Source of the DNA: Pollenia angustigena
Lineage: Eukaryota; Arthropoda; Insecta; Diptera; Polleniidae
Reading direction: 5' to 3'
Assembly (NCBI GenBank): GCA_930367215.1
Contig: OV884059.1
Coordinates: 97,700,993 to 97,764,992 of the forward strand
DNA length: 64,000 nucleotides
Both the position numbers and the translations under genes were made by a program. Below, piece after piece: positions 10,961-21,141 of this stretch; the stretch's first letter is position 1; each line of letters opens with the position of its first letter. The notes below the pieces were generated by a model. That model was given only the letters and a program-made list of their open reading frames with translations. It was not told the origin of the DNA and ran no database searches.

Positions 10961-11424
10961 TTACAAAATGTAGAAAAGTTAAAAATATGTCAATGTTTAG
11001 TAAGCAAAAACATTGTTAAGTACTCATAGTATTTCAAAAATGTATTTTAAGTTCTTAATAAACAAATATTTGACAAGCAATTATAAAAATAAAGAAGTTA
11101 GTGGTAGGTGAATGGAATGGAATGGTATTTATTTAAAAAACGTAATTTTTTTGTAAAAATAATATTTTTCATTCTTTATTCTCATCGATTAATCGAATAA
11201 TTTTTTAGATTTAATCGTTTGATCGAACGAACAAAAACAATTATTCGAACAAAGTTGAAAGGCGAATAATTGACAACTCTATTAACGTTGCTTTTTTAGT
11301 ATTTATTTTTTATTTATTTATTTACGAATTAACTTATGATTAAAATTATAAGCTAATTACAAAGTTTAAGAGCAATAGCTGCATAGGCTTTCAGCTCAGA
11401 TACGTAACATTATGATATATATTC

Positions 11425-14400
11425 TTAAATAAATGTATATATATAGGTTTTTTTAAGAAAATTGATTACGGAAGTAATGTTGTTCAGCGTTGGCTTCGAG
11501 ATTAGTTCTAAAGGGTTATTGCGGTTAAAAGTCTGTTGTCTAATGTTATTGTATTGGGGACAGTGGGATAGTAAATGTTCTGGTGTTAGAGGGAGGGTGA
11601 TGTTACAGTTACATGTAGGGATATTAGGTATATTCAACAGCGAGCCATGCGTGAATTTTGTGTGTCCTAAACGGACCCTTAGAAATTTAGTGAAGTCTAT
11701 CCTATTCATTCCATTGATGTCTGAATTGGTATACGTGTATATGTTAGTCTTTTCCTTATTAATAGTCTTGTACCAGTTCGATGTCCTTGGGTAAATATTA
11801 TCGTTCCCTATAAAGTATTCTCTAATAGATTTTAATGCGTCATTTGTGTTATAGTTTTCGGTAATGATGAGTGGCGATCTGAGGGCGCTCTTCGCAATGG
11901 CATCGGCGTACTCGTTTCCGTCAATGTTGCAATGGCCCGGTACCCAGATTAGAGTTAAACGATTTTGTTTCGCTATTAGTGTGTTTCTTATGTGTGTGAC
12001 ATAAGGATTATTGTTGTTTATATTGGTGATCATTTTTATGGCAGATAAGGAGTCCGTGCATATAGAATATTTTCCACTTTTGCTACCTACATATTTAGTT
12101 GCTTGGTATATTGCAATTAATTCTGCAGATAAAATTGAGCTATGAGGTGGTAAGATTGAGGTTTTAATGATCTCTCGATTCGTTGTGACACTATAACCAA
12201 CTAGATTTTCGGCCTTTGACCCGTCTGTAAATATAAATCTATTACCATGCAAGTTTTCCTGCAGTTCTTTAAATAGAGTTCGAAATTGGAGAGGGTTGTG
12301 CTGATTTTTCAAGAGTTTGTGAAGCGACATATTTATATTTTTTTGATTGAGTAACCATGGAGGTTTTTCTTTAAGATTACTTTTAAATGGTTTTAGACTT
12401 AGTTGGAACATATCAGAGATAGTTTTTATTCTAGCAATTGTAGATGGGGTTTTTGGAGCTTTTTTTGAATTACTGATTTTTTTCATAATAGATTCCAGCA
12501 GTTTGTTGGGATTATTGCAGAATGTACGCGATAGTTTGGCCAGTACAATTTTTAGTTGAGTGTCTAAGGGTGGTATGTTTGACTCATAGAGCATATTATT
12601 ACGAGGAGTCGTTCTAAATGCTCCAAGGGAACATCTGACCGCTGCGTTTAGAATCTTGTTTATAGGGTTTAATTTGGACTTTGCACAGAATCCGAAAAAA
12701 GGGAGTGAATATGTGATTTTTGAAATTATTAATGCATTGATTAATGATATTAAATTTAATGTATTACAATTAAATTTATGGTTTGATAGGCATTTAATGA
12801 CATTAAGAGATCTGTTTAACGAATTTGTTAGTTTATTTATGTGTGTGTCCCAAGTGTATCTCTTGTTTAAGTATATACCTAGTATTCGCAAGTTATCAAC
12901 TTCAGTAAGTTGAGAGTTTGAGGCAGTTATGGTGCATTTGCACTGTTTTTTCCGACATATGTGTATAAACCTGCATTTAGATGTTGAGAGAGATGCTCCA
13001 GAAATATTGCACCACCGATTTATATTGTTAAATACGCAATCTAAGTTAATTTTCGGATTTTTTGACTTATTGGAATTTATTATTAAATTGAAGTCATCGG
13101 CGTATGCCGTAAACTCTATTTCCTTATTAATTTCTATAACCGAGCAAAGCTTGTTATAGGCTATTAAGAATAGTATGACTGATAACGGCGATCCTTGAGG
13201 GATGCCGTTATCAATTGGGTATGAAGGAGAATAGTGGTTGCGTATTCTAACTGACAGTTTTCGATTTGTCATAAAATGTTTAACATAATTTGTAATATGT
13301 GGGCCAACTTTCCATTCTCCTAGTTGATTAACTATGGTATGGATACCAATTTTGTCAAACGCCTTTTCAAAGTCCAACGATATTATTGTTGTATGTTTTC
13401 CCTTGGATAGACTATTTGCAATATGATAATCTATGTACAGAAGATTATCTATTGAAGATCTACCACGTATAAAGCCGAACTGTCGGTTATTAAGTAACTT
13501 ATAGGTTGATATAAACCACCATAGGCGGTTTGCAATAATTTTGTCAAGAGTTTTTGCTAAACATGAGTTTAAAGAAATAGGCCTGTAGGATTCTACTAAA
13601 GTTTTGTCTTTTCCCGATTTGTGTATAGGAACCACAACGCTCAACTTGAATTGTTGAGGTATATTATTTTTAAAAATATTGTTATAAAGTTTAAGTAGAC
13701 GTTGCTTCATTACCAAAGGTAGATGTTTTAACATCGGGTATGAAATCCGATCTCTACCGGGTGTTTTACCTTTCACTTTTTTTAGTACAGCATTAAGCTC
13801 AAGAAGATTAAAATCATCCTCTATTTGTAATGCCTCAGGGCTCGGTGGGAGGGAGCATAATGTGGTAAATACGTTATTTTTACATCTGCGGAAGTCAGAA
13901 GGGAATTTGGAATCGGAAGAATTTTTTGACCAAACGCTTCCAATTTCGTTTGCTATTTCAGAGTCTGTGGTTAGAATGTTATTTGGGTTGCTAAAAGATT
14001 GGACGCAGTGTATGTATGTCTTTGCTTTATATCCTGTAAATGTCCTGATATTTGACCATATTTTTTCCGTTCTAGTAGATGGATTTATGGTAGATGTAAA
14101 CTTTAAGATAGATTCCCGTTTCGATATTTTTATTTCACGCCTTAGATGCGCGTTGGCCCTCTTATAGTTTATTAAATTAGATGTAGTCATATTACGTTTG
14201 AAAGTACTCCAAAAATGGTTTTTTTCCCGTTTAAGTTCTTCCAGGGCGGAATTCCACCATGGGACTTTGGAAGAAGATCTGTGACGTGTTTGAGGGATTG
14301 CAACATTTGCGGATTCTCGAATGATCCTACAAACATTTGCAGTTTCCCTGTTGATATTTTTACTTGTTTGCCTTTTGGCCTCAGATTCAATGCATTGGCG

Positions 14401-15727
14401 TTGGTATGTTTCCCAGTTTGCACTTTCTAATTTAAATTTTGGTCTAAACGTTTGGGTCATATCAATATTCTTATCATAGAAAAGAGTTATTATTATGGGA
14501 AAGTGATCGCTACCATACAATGTATTTTCTACATTCCATTTAGCGTGGGACGCAATTGTGGGAGAGCCGAAAGTTAAATCGACATTTGTGAAGGTAGAGT
14601 GGCTGTTAAAGAGGGTAGGCGAACCGTCATTTAAGAGAATATAATTCGATTGATTTATAAATTCAGATAACGTTTTACCCTTTTTGTTGTTCGAGAGTGA
14701 TCCCCAGGATGAGTGCCAACTATTGAAATCTCCGGTAACTAGTATTGAAGAGTTGGTATTAAGTAAGACATTTTCAAGATTGTTTTTTGTAAAATTTTTG
14801 TCAGGGGAAATATACACAGACATTATTTTGAATTTGATTTTGGATTGAATTTCGACACATATGGCATCAAAGTCGTTTGATACATCTATTTTCCTATGCT
14901 GTAAGGATTTGTGGACCAACAGTGCTACACCCCCATAACGGGTTGTAGATGTGTTGATTGAATAGAGGGAATAATTAATAGGAATAGGGAAAGGACCCCT
15001 TTATTACCAAAAAATTATTCATGTCACTTGTAAGACCGATTTTAGAGTATGGCTCAATTGTATGGGACCCCTACTATAACGTTCACATTAATCTTATCGA
15101 ATCTGTTCAGAAACAGTTTTTACTTTTTTGTTTAAGAGATGCTTATAGAGGCTATTATGCGCTTCCATCTTATTCATCACGACTTGCTTTGATTCGACTG
15201 CCAACATTAAAAAGCCGAAGAATTATGCTTAACGTTTCATTTCTAGTAAATCTTTTAAACGGAAATGTTTTATCAGATTTTCTTTTAAGTAAAATATCAT
15301 TGAATGTTCCTCAACGCACATTAAGATTTAATCAACCACTATATGTTAAAACTTTTAGAACAAACTACGAGATGGCAGACCCGTTTAGGAAATTATGTTG
15401 TTGTTTTAATGAAATGTTTAATTTTGTAGATTTTTCTTTAAATGTTAATGTTATTAAACGTAATATTATTTTAAGTTTAAACATGTAACTGCAGTTATAT
15501 TGAGAAAAATTGTTAAATTTAATAGTTAGTCTGTAAGGATTGTATCTATAGACTTAATTTAATAAATAAATAAAAAAAAAAAAAAAAAAAAAAAAAGTTG
15601 AGCCGCTATGTATATGAGTTTCCTGTAGTGAAATGATTTTTGGATTAAAGCGCTTAATCAGAATATTCAGCTCGTTGTAATTGTTAGTTAGTCCGTTAAT
15701 ATTCCATTGAATGATATTAAGTGCCAT
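11425..15727 (-). pseudogene. I-like ORF2: endonuclease, reverse transcriptase, RNase H; split by insertion
   Basis: The true start is the ATG at 15727 (MALNIIQWNINGL), giving 44 residues of endonuclease that include QETH, then a 0.6-kb non-LTR insertion. From about 14990 the frame resumes and is open to 11425 (over 1,180 codons). Motifs in order: RYGGVALLV, GDFNSWHSSWG and SDHFP (endonuclease); SYRPISL, LDFEKAFD, GIPQGSPLS and YADD (reverse transcriptase, catalytic aspartates intact); FTDGSKA, SAELIAIYQA, CTDSLSA and WVPGHCNIDGNEYADA (RNase H with D-E-D-D set); and a C-terminal cysteine-histidine cluster CNCN..EHLLSHC. The presence of RNase H places it with the I group. Without the insertion it would look functional, so decay is recent. 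Confidence 0.9.
14991..15596 (+). mobile_element. 5'-truncated non-LTR insertion inside the I-like ORF2
   Basis: An intact frame on the plus strand covers DPFITKKLFMSLVRPILEYG through LIESVQKQFLLFCLRD, RLALIRLPTLKSRRIMLNV and MADPFRKLCCCFNEMF to a stop at 15488. About 85 bp of 3' UTR and a poly(A) of over 20 follow. It is the same family as the fragment split at 10049/17419. The truncated 5' end and A tail are normal products of target-primed reverse transcription. I could not see a target duplication, so insertion may have deleted a few bases. Confidence 0.8.
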
Positions 15728-15740
15728 TAAAAATAGGTAT

Positions 15741-15768
15741 AAAAAAGAAAAAAAAAAAAAAAAAAATT
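15741..15768 (-). promoter_or_regulatory. Oligo-T tract immediately upstream of I-like ORF2 start
   Basis: In the sense direction a run of about 19 T, one C and 6 T ends about 15 bases before the ORF2 ATG. Length and position make it a plausible unstructured landing segment for ribosomes between ORF1 and ORF2, but it could simply be a replication-slippage product. Confidence 0.3.
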
Positions 15769-15847
15769 GTTAGTTTTCTGCAGATAAACTAAATTTGCCT
15801 AAACTGAATAAAATGATTAATAAAGTTATTTATAAGAGGTAACATTT

Positions 15848-15959
15848 ACGTCGGTAGAATGATTCGGCCCCCGTGGCCCAATCGTATGGTCAACCAGTGT
15901 ACAATGGACCTGGCTGACCCACTAGTTAGACCACGGGCACCGAACCAATCTACCAACGT
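15848..15959 (-). other. 112-nt near-perfect hairpin between ORF1 and ORF2
   Basis: Bases 15848-15902 pair with 15905-15959. Each arm begins ACGT(C/T)GGTAGA and contains TTCGG, CCCGTGG and GGTCA..CCAG, with about three quarters of positions paired. In the element's sense direction it starts 18 nt after the ORF1 stop. It could form a long RNA stem in the bicistronic transcript. Confidence 0.7.
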
Positions 15960-15977
15960 TTAATAAATCTATTTACG

Positions 15978-17252
15978 TTAATTGTTTTTTTGCCGTTTGG
16001 TGTTATTTTCCGTTCCAGCTTGCTTTTTTAGTAGTCTACGTTGTCTTTTTGATGTTTTAAGGGGTAAAATATTGATTTTGCCTTCAACTGGTTGCGATGG
16101 TAATTCGCCGGCTTGTGAAGAGTTGCTGGTGGTATCTGTGTCCTGATCGGATACTTCAATATCAGTATAGTTTGTTATGTTTCGCTTTGGAAGTAGATTT
16201 GTAGGTGGTGGCATAGTGTTTGCTGAGATAGAAGCTCTGTTGTTTTCATTATGTTCATTTTTTGTTGCTGTTGCTGTTGCTGTCGACGTTGGCTGCGATG
16301 CGTTGTTTGTTGATTTGGTAACTGAGGCATAGCTATTTGAACTTGATGGATTTCTTTCGTGGTATTTTTTTACAGCTGTTTTTTTATTGACTTTTTCCAA
16401 GGTTATAATAGCCTGGATCTCTTTTTCTTTTAGAAATACAGGGCATGTTTTGTTGTTGGGAGAGTGATTAAAAATCTCTATGTTGTTTTCTTTGCAGTTA
16501 ATGCATGATGTTGGTTGTGAACAAGTTTCGTTGGTATCTAAGTTGAGGTGATATATATTTGAGCATTCGCTACATAGCTTTTTGTTATTGCAATTGCTAA
16601 AGTGGTGACCAAAACGTAAACAATTTTTACATTTTAAGGGGAGAGGAATGTAAGGTCTTACTCTTACTCGTTCATATCCTATTGATATCTCCAATGGTAA
16701 AACGGTTGCTCCGAAAGTAACAATAACTAGGCCTGTTTCTTTTAATTCGTTTTCTGTTTTTCTTATAATTTTGCTGACTTTGTAAACATCTTGGCTCTTT
16801 AATTCTCTTAATATCTCTTCTTCAGATATTCCACGAATATCATTTGAGTATATTACTCCGCGAACAAAATTAAGAGAATTATGTTCGGATACCTCTACCT
16901 TTATTGTTGGGCTTAACGAGCATAATTGGATGAGCTTATTTGCTTGCATAAAGTTTTTTGTTTTTACTAGAATTGTACCATTTCTTAGTTTTTTACATTC
17001 TTCTACTTCACCTTCACATGTGCTGTCTATGACCTTCTTTATTAAGAAAGGTGAAACGTTGGCCAGTGTTTTAATTTCTTTATCGTTGGCAGAGTTATTG
17101 TTATTGTTTTTGTTTTCTTTTTCATTGATAAGATATTCTTCATCTATCCTTTTCATAATTAAATATTTTGGACCCATTGTCAGAATTGATAATTTTTTTG
17201 ATTTATCATATATGATAGGGGGGTCATGCCCCCCTCCTGGTCGGTCCCTCAT
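15978..17252 (-). CDS. I-like retrotransposon ORF1 (gag-like nucleic-acid binding protein)
   Basis: An intact 424-codon frame. I start it at the ATG at 17252 (MRDRPGGGHDPP), not at the upstream TTG. ORF1 proteins of this group coat the element RNA and help target-primed reverse transcription. The N-terminal third is Asn- and Lys-rich, then comes a folded region (LIKKVIDSTCEG..GTILVKT) resembling the RRM-like gag fold. A zinc-knuckle block at roughly residues 210-275 includes CKNCLRFGHHFSNC and CINCKEN..FNHSPNNKTC, both CX2CX4-9HX4-6C types. The C-terminus is Ser/Thr/Asn-rich with a basic end (KTSKRQRRLLKKQ) that could act as a nuclear signal. The ORF2 start lies 250 nt downstream. Confidence 0.85.
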   Translation of the reverse strand: MRDRPGGGHDPPIIYDKSKKLSILTMGPKYLIMKRIDEEYLINEKENKNNNNNSANDKEIKTLANVSPFLIKKVIDSTCEGEVEECKKLRNGTILVKTKNFMQANKLIQLCSLSPTIKVEVSEHNSLNFVRGVIYSNDIRGISEEEILRELKSQDVYKVSKIIRKTENELKETGLVIVTFGATVLPLEISIGYERVRVRPYIPLPLKCKNCLRFGHHFSNCNNKKLCSECSNIYHLNLDTNETCSQPTSCINCKENNIEIFNHSPNNKTCPVFLKEKEIQAIITLEKVNKKTAVKKYHERNPSSSNSYASVTKSTNNASQPTSTATATATKNEHNENNRASISANTMPPPTNLLPKRNITNYTDIEVSDQDTDTTSNSSQAGELPSQPVEGKINILPLKTSKRQRRLLKKQAGTENNTKRQKNN

Positions 17253-17418
17253 ATTCAATATCAAAGTTTTGAGGTTTGCACTGATTTATGAAAAATATAT
17301 TTGTTCAAAGCAACACTTCACAAAGAAAAACGTAGGTATGTAACTTGGTATGTTTTATTTTTGAATTATTAAGCGCAGAGGGTTATGTGTTGTTCTTTTG
17401 GCGAACTGACACGAACTG
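17253..17418 (-). promoter_or_regulatory. I-like element 5' UTR / internal promoter region
   Basis: The element's sense strand starts CAGTTCGTGTCAGTTCGCC at 17418. The heptamer CAGTTCG occurs twice, 10 bases apart. I-type and Jockey-type elements carry an internal promoter with an initiator at +1 and downstream elements within about 40 bases, so this is the expected location. Promoter activity is inferred. Confidence 0.45.
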
Positions 17419-17640
17419 TGCTTTTTTAGTAAATTTAATAAATGGTTCAATTTTCTCACAGTTCCTGCTGAAGACAATTAACTTCAATATATCTCTTAGA
17501 TCTTCTTGGAACTTCGCACCACTTCATCTACAGTGTTTTCAAACTAATTATGCAAACGCTGACCCCTTAAGGAGATTATGCAAAACTTTTACTGAGTTCT
17601 TGAATGTAAGTCATTAATTAAGTATTCTTATAAAATGTCC
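17419..17640 (+). pseudogene. Non-LTR retrotransposon pol, 3' portion of split fragment
   Basis: This continues the fragment that stops at 10049. It reads AFLVNLINGSIFSQFLLKTI, ISLRSSWNFAPLHLQ and NYANADPLRRLCKTF, aligning residue by residue with LVNLLNGNVLSDFLL and MADPFRKLCCCF of the intact copy at 14991-15596. Sequence between the two halves is explained entirely by the hAT-like and I-like insertions. It ends near 17640-17670 in an AATAAATAAAACAA tail. Confidence 0.75.
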
Positions 17641-17689
17641 ATAGACCGTGACTAATTAAATAAATAAAACAATACAAAATTGCTTTCGC

Positions 17690-18010
17690 AAAAAAAAGCC
17701 GTGCACTTGCCAGTTTATTATCAAGTAATTTTTAGAAATAAAAAGTTTTCAATTGCTTATATTCTTATACGCTTAACAGTTTTATTTGGTTTAAATTTTT
17801 AGTTTTTCTAAAATCTTTGGATGGAGTTTCCTGACGATCAGGCCTAAGCAACCAGTGAAATGCGTATAAGAATAGCTTATCCCATCAACAATAAATTTCA
17901 GTGTTTTCATCAAGAATAAAAATTGGGAATTAGGCACGACAGCCAGTATCTTGTAAATTTTGTATTCCCAAAAATTACTTTGAATAAAAAAATGTTTAAA
18001 TTTTTTGTGC
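17690..18010 (-). repeat. Foldback element A, right inverted arm
   Basis: Reverse complement of the left arm at 9243-9610. It contains AGTTTCCTGA, CAACCAGTGAAATGCGTATA, TAGCTTATCCCATCAACAAT and GGCACGACAGCCAGTATCTT. The terminal block TTTTTGGGAATACAAA (reverse) is shared with the copies at 50205 and 53232. Confidence 0.7.
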
Positions 18011-18754
18011 CGAAAAAGTTTGCAACTCCACAGCCCTGATTTGAAGTATAAGTCATCATTAACTTAAACCATTTCCTGTCTTTCGGGTAATATTTGGATT
18101 ACGCGTCAAGATAGTGAAAATTTGTTAAAGTGAATTTCGGATACCCTGTTCTGAAGTGAAGCGTTATAGCGTTTTTGCATCTATCGAAAATAATGGTAGT
18201 AGGACGGAGCAAATTTGAGACCATAAATCGATTGACTTAAAACGTTCCAACCAGTTTTTTTGAAAAGTTGTTAGTCGGTCTGGATTCTTATGCAGTTCTA
18301 ATGATTTCGTTATTTGAATAATAGGGCTCAGGTAAATGGGACTTGGCCTTTTATTTCAACATATTATTGAACTTACGGTATTAAAACACTTTTGTTGCAA
18401 CATGGAGGTCAAATTAGACGAGCTACAGTTACTAGATTTGATTTTAAACTTTAATGTTTCATAATGAAAATTTATCTAATTTTGCTTTAGAAGACTGTAA
18501 ATCGCATAATAAATTTTGCGAAAAAGAGTACTCTCAGAATACACTTAAATGCGTCTTAAACCGTAGCTTAAAATAATTCTGTCATCAATTTTGGAACACA
18601 TAAGATATACAAGACTGAAAACTGTGATGCCAGATGAAGGTAAGTTTAGGTTCTATTGGCAGCCGCAACCATGCACAGCTTACGTGGCTCCAGTAATTTG
18701 TTCCCTATTATATGTTACCTGGCTGTTGACATTCTCACCCAGCCACCCAGTTTA
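18011..18754. other. Intergenic, no gene seen
   Basis: AT-rich, no repeat ends or coding frames I can support. Confidence 0.35.
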
Positions 18755-19035
18755 TTAAATGAAGGAATGGATCCTGTTCAAATCAAAGTCAGAGAGACAA
18801 GTCTTGTCCCTAAGATTGCTTCGACCAAACAGTCTGAGTCTTGCGTCTTCGAATGCCAGGCAATGACAGAGAAGGCGTTCCGTGGACTCTTCCTCCTCCT
18901 CGTTGCCGCAAGCTATACACAGGTCTTTTAAAGGCAGCCCTAGTCTTTAAGCGTTTTTCCCAATGAACCAGTGGTCAGTTTTAACAGCAATTAGGTTCCT
19001 GAGCTGAAGTCTGGACAGCTTTTATGACCGCCGAG
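18755..19035 (-). pseudogene. Non-LTR retrotransposon C-terminus (zinc-knuckle end)
   Basis: On the minus strand this reads LSRLQLRNLIAVKTDHWFIG, one internal stop, then LPLKDLCIACGNEEEEESTE, RLLCHCLAF and SDFDLNRIHSFIK followed by TAA at 18755. The pattern C-x2-C..EEEES..LLCHC is the terminal cysteine-histidine motif of RNase H-bearing non-LTR elements (R1/I/LOA type). The rest of the element is absent. A similar C-terminal tail occurs at 55880-56012 on the plus strand. Confidence 0.65.
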
Positions 19036-19889
19036 TCCTTTCTTCCTCTTTGATGGTCCATATTTTACTGGTTTACCCACAGGTGCCTTGCGGGGAAATT
19101 TGTGTCAATTGGTTTGAAGGCACTTATCCAGTGACAAGTGAAAGCAGTTTTATAATAAAAAGAACGAATTATGGTAGGTTAAAACAGAACATATCACTTA
19201 ACTTGTAATTATGTGCTAAAAGAGTAGTTACTCCAGAAGGTAATTGACAAACAACTTGTCATTTAACTTGATTTTGTGTGGGTAATGACTGATTGATTCT
19301 ATTTGGTTATATTCATTTAAATGAAGGGGATCCGCCCTAATAACATGGTTCATTTGGGAAAATATTTGCGACAGGCATTATTTTAACTGAAATTGAATGT
19401 GTCCATTTAGGTTGTTTCTGTGGCCTGTTACAAAGCGTCAAAAATGTGCCAATTAACTCCCTCGTAGGTCATCGCCATGTTAAAGTGACAAGTCCTATCA
19501 CTATAGAACTGTCGCGTGACATGTTAAGTGTTAGTTCCCTTTCCTCTAGGGTAGTATCATCAATCCGCCTTTGATGAAATTTGTGTGCAAAAAGTTCCTT
19601 TCTCCGTGGGAGTGAAACATCTATTGCAGATGAAAGACTGACTGATTGAATTCTAGGTGGGGGATATAAAAAATTCGCCAATTCCAAATATAACATTCTT
19701 ATTTGTTTCTTATTACACCTTATTAAGGAAGTTTAGGGGAAATAACGCTGCTTCAGTACTTAAGAGCGACTTTAAAGAAGAATCTACAATAATCACAACG
19801 AAAAAAATCGTATAATGTAACTAGGTACTTACCGGTTGTCTTATAAGGCAAAAACTTAATAAGCCATATTTTTTTAGTTTCATCAATCC
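19036..19889. other. Intergenic, no gene seen
   Basis: No supported coding region. A 76-codon minus-strand frame at about 19469-19696 has no recognisable features. Confidence 0.35.
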
Positions 19890-21141
19890 TCTGCTTGCTG
19901 CTCATTTTTAACGCGATATAAAGAGTCGGATACTTTTCAGCCTCATGGAAGAGGTCTATAATTGTTATGATTCCAAAGCCAGGAAAAGATGCTAGCCAGG
20001 TTGCGTCGTACAGACCGATAAGCTTATTATCAATCCTATCGAAGCTTTTCGAAAAAATATTCGTTTTAAGTATAACTCCTCATCTAAATGAACACGATAT
20101 CATCCCGGATCACCAGTTCGGATTCAGAGCGAAACATGGTACAATAGAACAAGTGCATAGAATTGTCACCCTAATTAGATCGGCGTTTGAGAAAAAGCAA
20201 TGCTGCACAGCCCTGTTTACAGACATTTCCCAAGCATTTGACAAAGTTTGTCATGATGGGCTACTTATCAAAATAACACGAATGCTTCCCCAAAACACTC
20301 ACAAGCTTCCGAAGAGCTATCTAATAGGCAGAACATTCACAGTAAGGTCGCAAGATAAATACTCCCCCCTCAAGAAAATTACTGCTGGTGTCCCCCAAGG
20401 CAGCATATTAGGACCGCTTCTATATAATATACACAGCGGATATGCCAACAAACCTGAGCACGCATACCTCTACATTTGCAGACGACACAGCATTTATTAG
20501 CGTTAACCATGATCCAAAAGTCGCATCGCAAAATCTGTAGTACCACATCAATGAACTAGAGGCCTGGCTAGAAAAATGGAGAATAAAGGTTAACCCGGCT
20601 AAATGTGCTCACTGAACTTTCACGCTCAGAAGACAAACCTGCCCAGCTGTAAAAATAAATAACATCACTGTTCCGGGCGAAAACCATGTTAAGTACTTGG
20701 GAATTTATATAGATAGACGCTTGACCTGGTCTCGTCATATTGAAGCGAAAATAACGGCTATGAAACTTAAAGCAGGTAAACTAGATTAACTAATCGGTCG
20801 GAACTCAAACTTGTCTTTAGACAACAAAATTCTCTTATACAAGTCCATCATAAAACCAATATGGACATATGGCATCCAATTATGGGGTACTGCATGCGCA
20901 TCTAACATCCAAAAGCTTCAAAGAAGACTGTCTAGAATATTACGACAAATTGTCTGCGCGCCATGGTGTATACGTAATGATATTATCCACAGAGATCTCA
21001 ACGTCCCCACTATCCAGGAGGAAATTAAAAAATATTCAATTAGCTACATCGATAAACTAATGGCCCACCCTAACTTCCTCGCTCGGGGTCTGCTTCAGTT
21101 CGAAGGTCACCAGAGGCTAAAAAGAACCGATACGTTGAGCC
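19890..21141 (+). pseudogene. Jockey-like reverse transcriptase, fragment with frameshifts
   Basis: Starting in the fingers region (YFSASWKRSIIVMIPKPGKD), it continues SYRPISLLS, HQFGFRAKHGT, FTDISQAFD, AGVPQGSILGPLLYN, frameshifts near 20445, then STFADDTAF, KVNPAKCAH, VKYLGIYIDRRLTWSRHI, and after stops IIKPIWTYGIQLWGTA, the tail typical of Jockey-clade elements. All reverse transcriptase catalytic motifs are recognisable, but at least one frameshift and three stops (near 20538, 20615 and 20787) inactivate it. It is cut at 21141 by the MITE at 21142-22260, so the 3' end is lost or displaced. The endonuclease and ORF1 are missing (5' truncation). Confidence 0.85.

Larger units (their letters stand above)
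10050..11281. mobile_element. hAT-like non-autonomous element, 1.23 kb, 8-bp TSD
   Basis: Both ends begin TAGAGTTGTCA (perfect 11-bp terminal inverted repeat; ATTATTCG and CGATCAAAC words follow on both sides). Flanks are TTAACGTT at 10042-10049 and TTAACGTT at 11282-11289, an 8-bp target duplication typical of hAT elements. The uninterrupted homologous fragment at about 15232 (CTTAACGTTTCATTTCTAGT) confirms the empty-site structure. It carries a mariner-like relic and no hAT transposase, so it must have moved using an enzyme made elsewhere. Confidence 0.8.
11302..17418 (-). mobile_element. I-like non-LTR retrotransposon, near full length
   Basis: Sense is minus. Both flanks are TGCTTTTTTAGTA (11289-11301 and 17419-17431), a 13-bp target duplication. 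Removing the element rejoins the host fragment ORF, as in the homologous stretch near 15235. The 5' end begins CAGTTCG, matching the CAGT initiator start I recall for I-type elements. It carries ORF1 (15978-17252), a structured spacer, ORF2 (from 15727) and a 3' tail of TAAA repeats with no long poly(A), which fits the I clade. One internal insertion (14991-15596) splits ORF2. Confidence 0.85.
9243..18010. mobile_element. Foldback-type element A, filled with nested insertions
   Basis: Two long arms in inverted orientation bracket this interval: left about 9243-9610, right about 17690-18010. Shared blocks include TTACAAGAT, TTCTTGATAAAAACACT, GGGATAAGCTA, CACTGGTTG and TCAGGAAAC. The same arms occur at 47850-48060, 50205-50500 and 53232-54110. 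In copy 53232-54110 the two arms are under 1 kb apart with a short core containing AACAACTTGCTTTA; here that core is interrupted by about 8 kb of other elements. No transposase of its own is visible, so the family appears non-autonomous. Confidence 0.7.

Noticed and set aside
11462..14430. Several 60-110-codon plus-strand frames opposite the I-like ORF2
   Set aside because: They are shadows of a real, motif-rich gene on the other strand.
15848..15959. tRNA gene within the I-like spacer
   Set aside because: The A-box-like and TTCG words come from a simple two-arm palindrome; a cloverleaf cannot be drawn convincingly.
9243..18010. Interpretation of the foldback arms as LTRs
   Set aside because: The two arms are inverted, not direct, and there is no primer-binding site, polypurine tract or gag-pol of LTR type between them.
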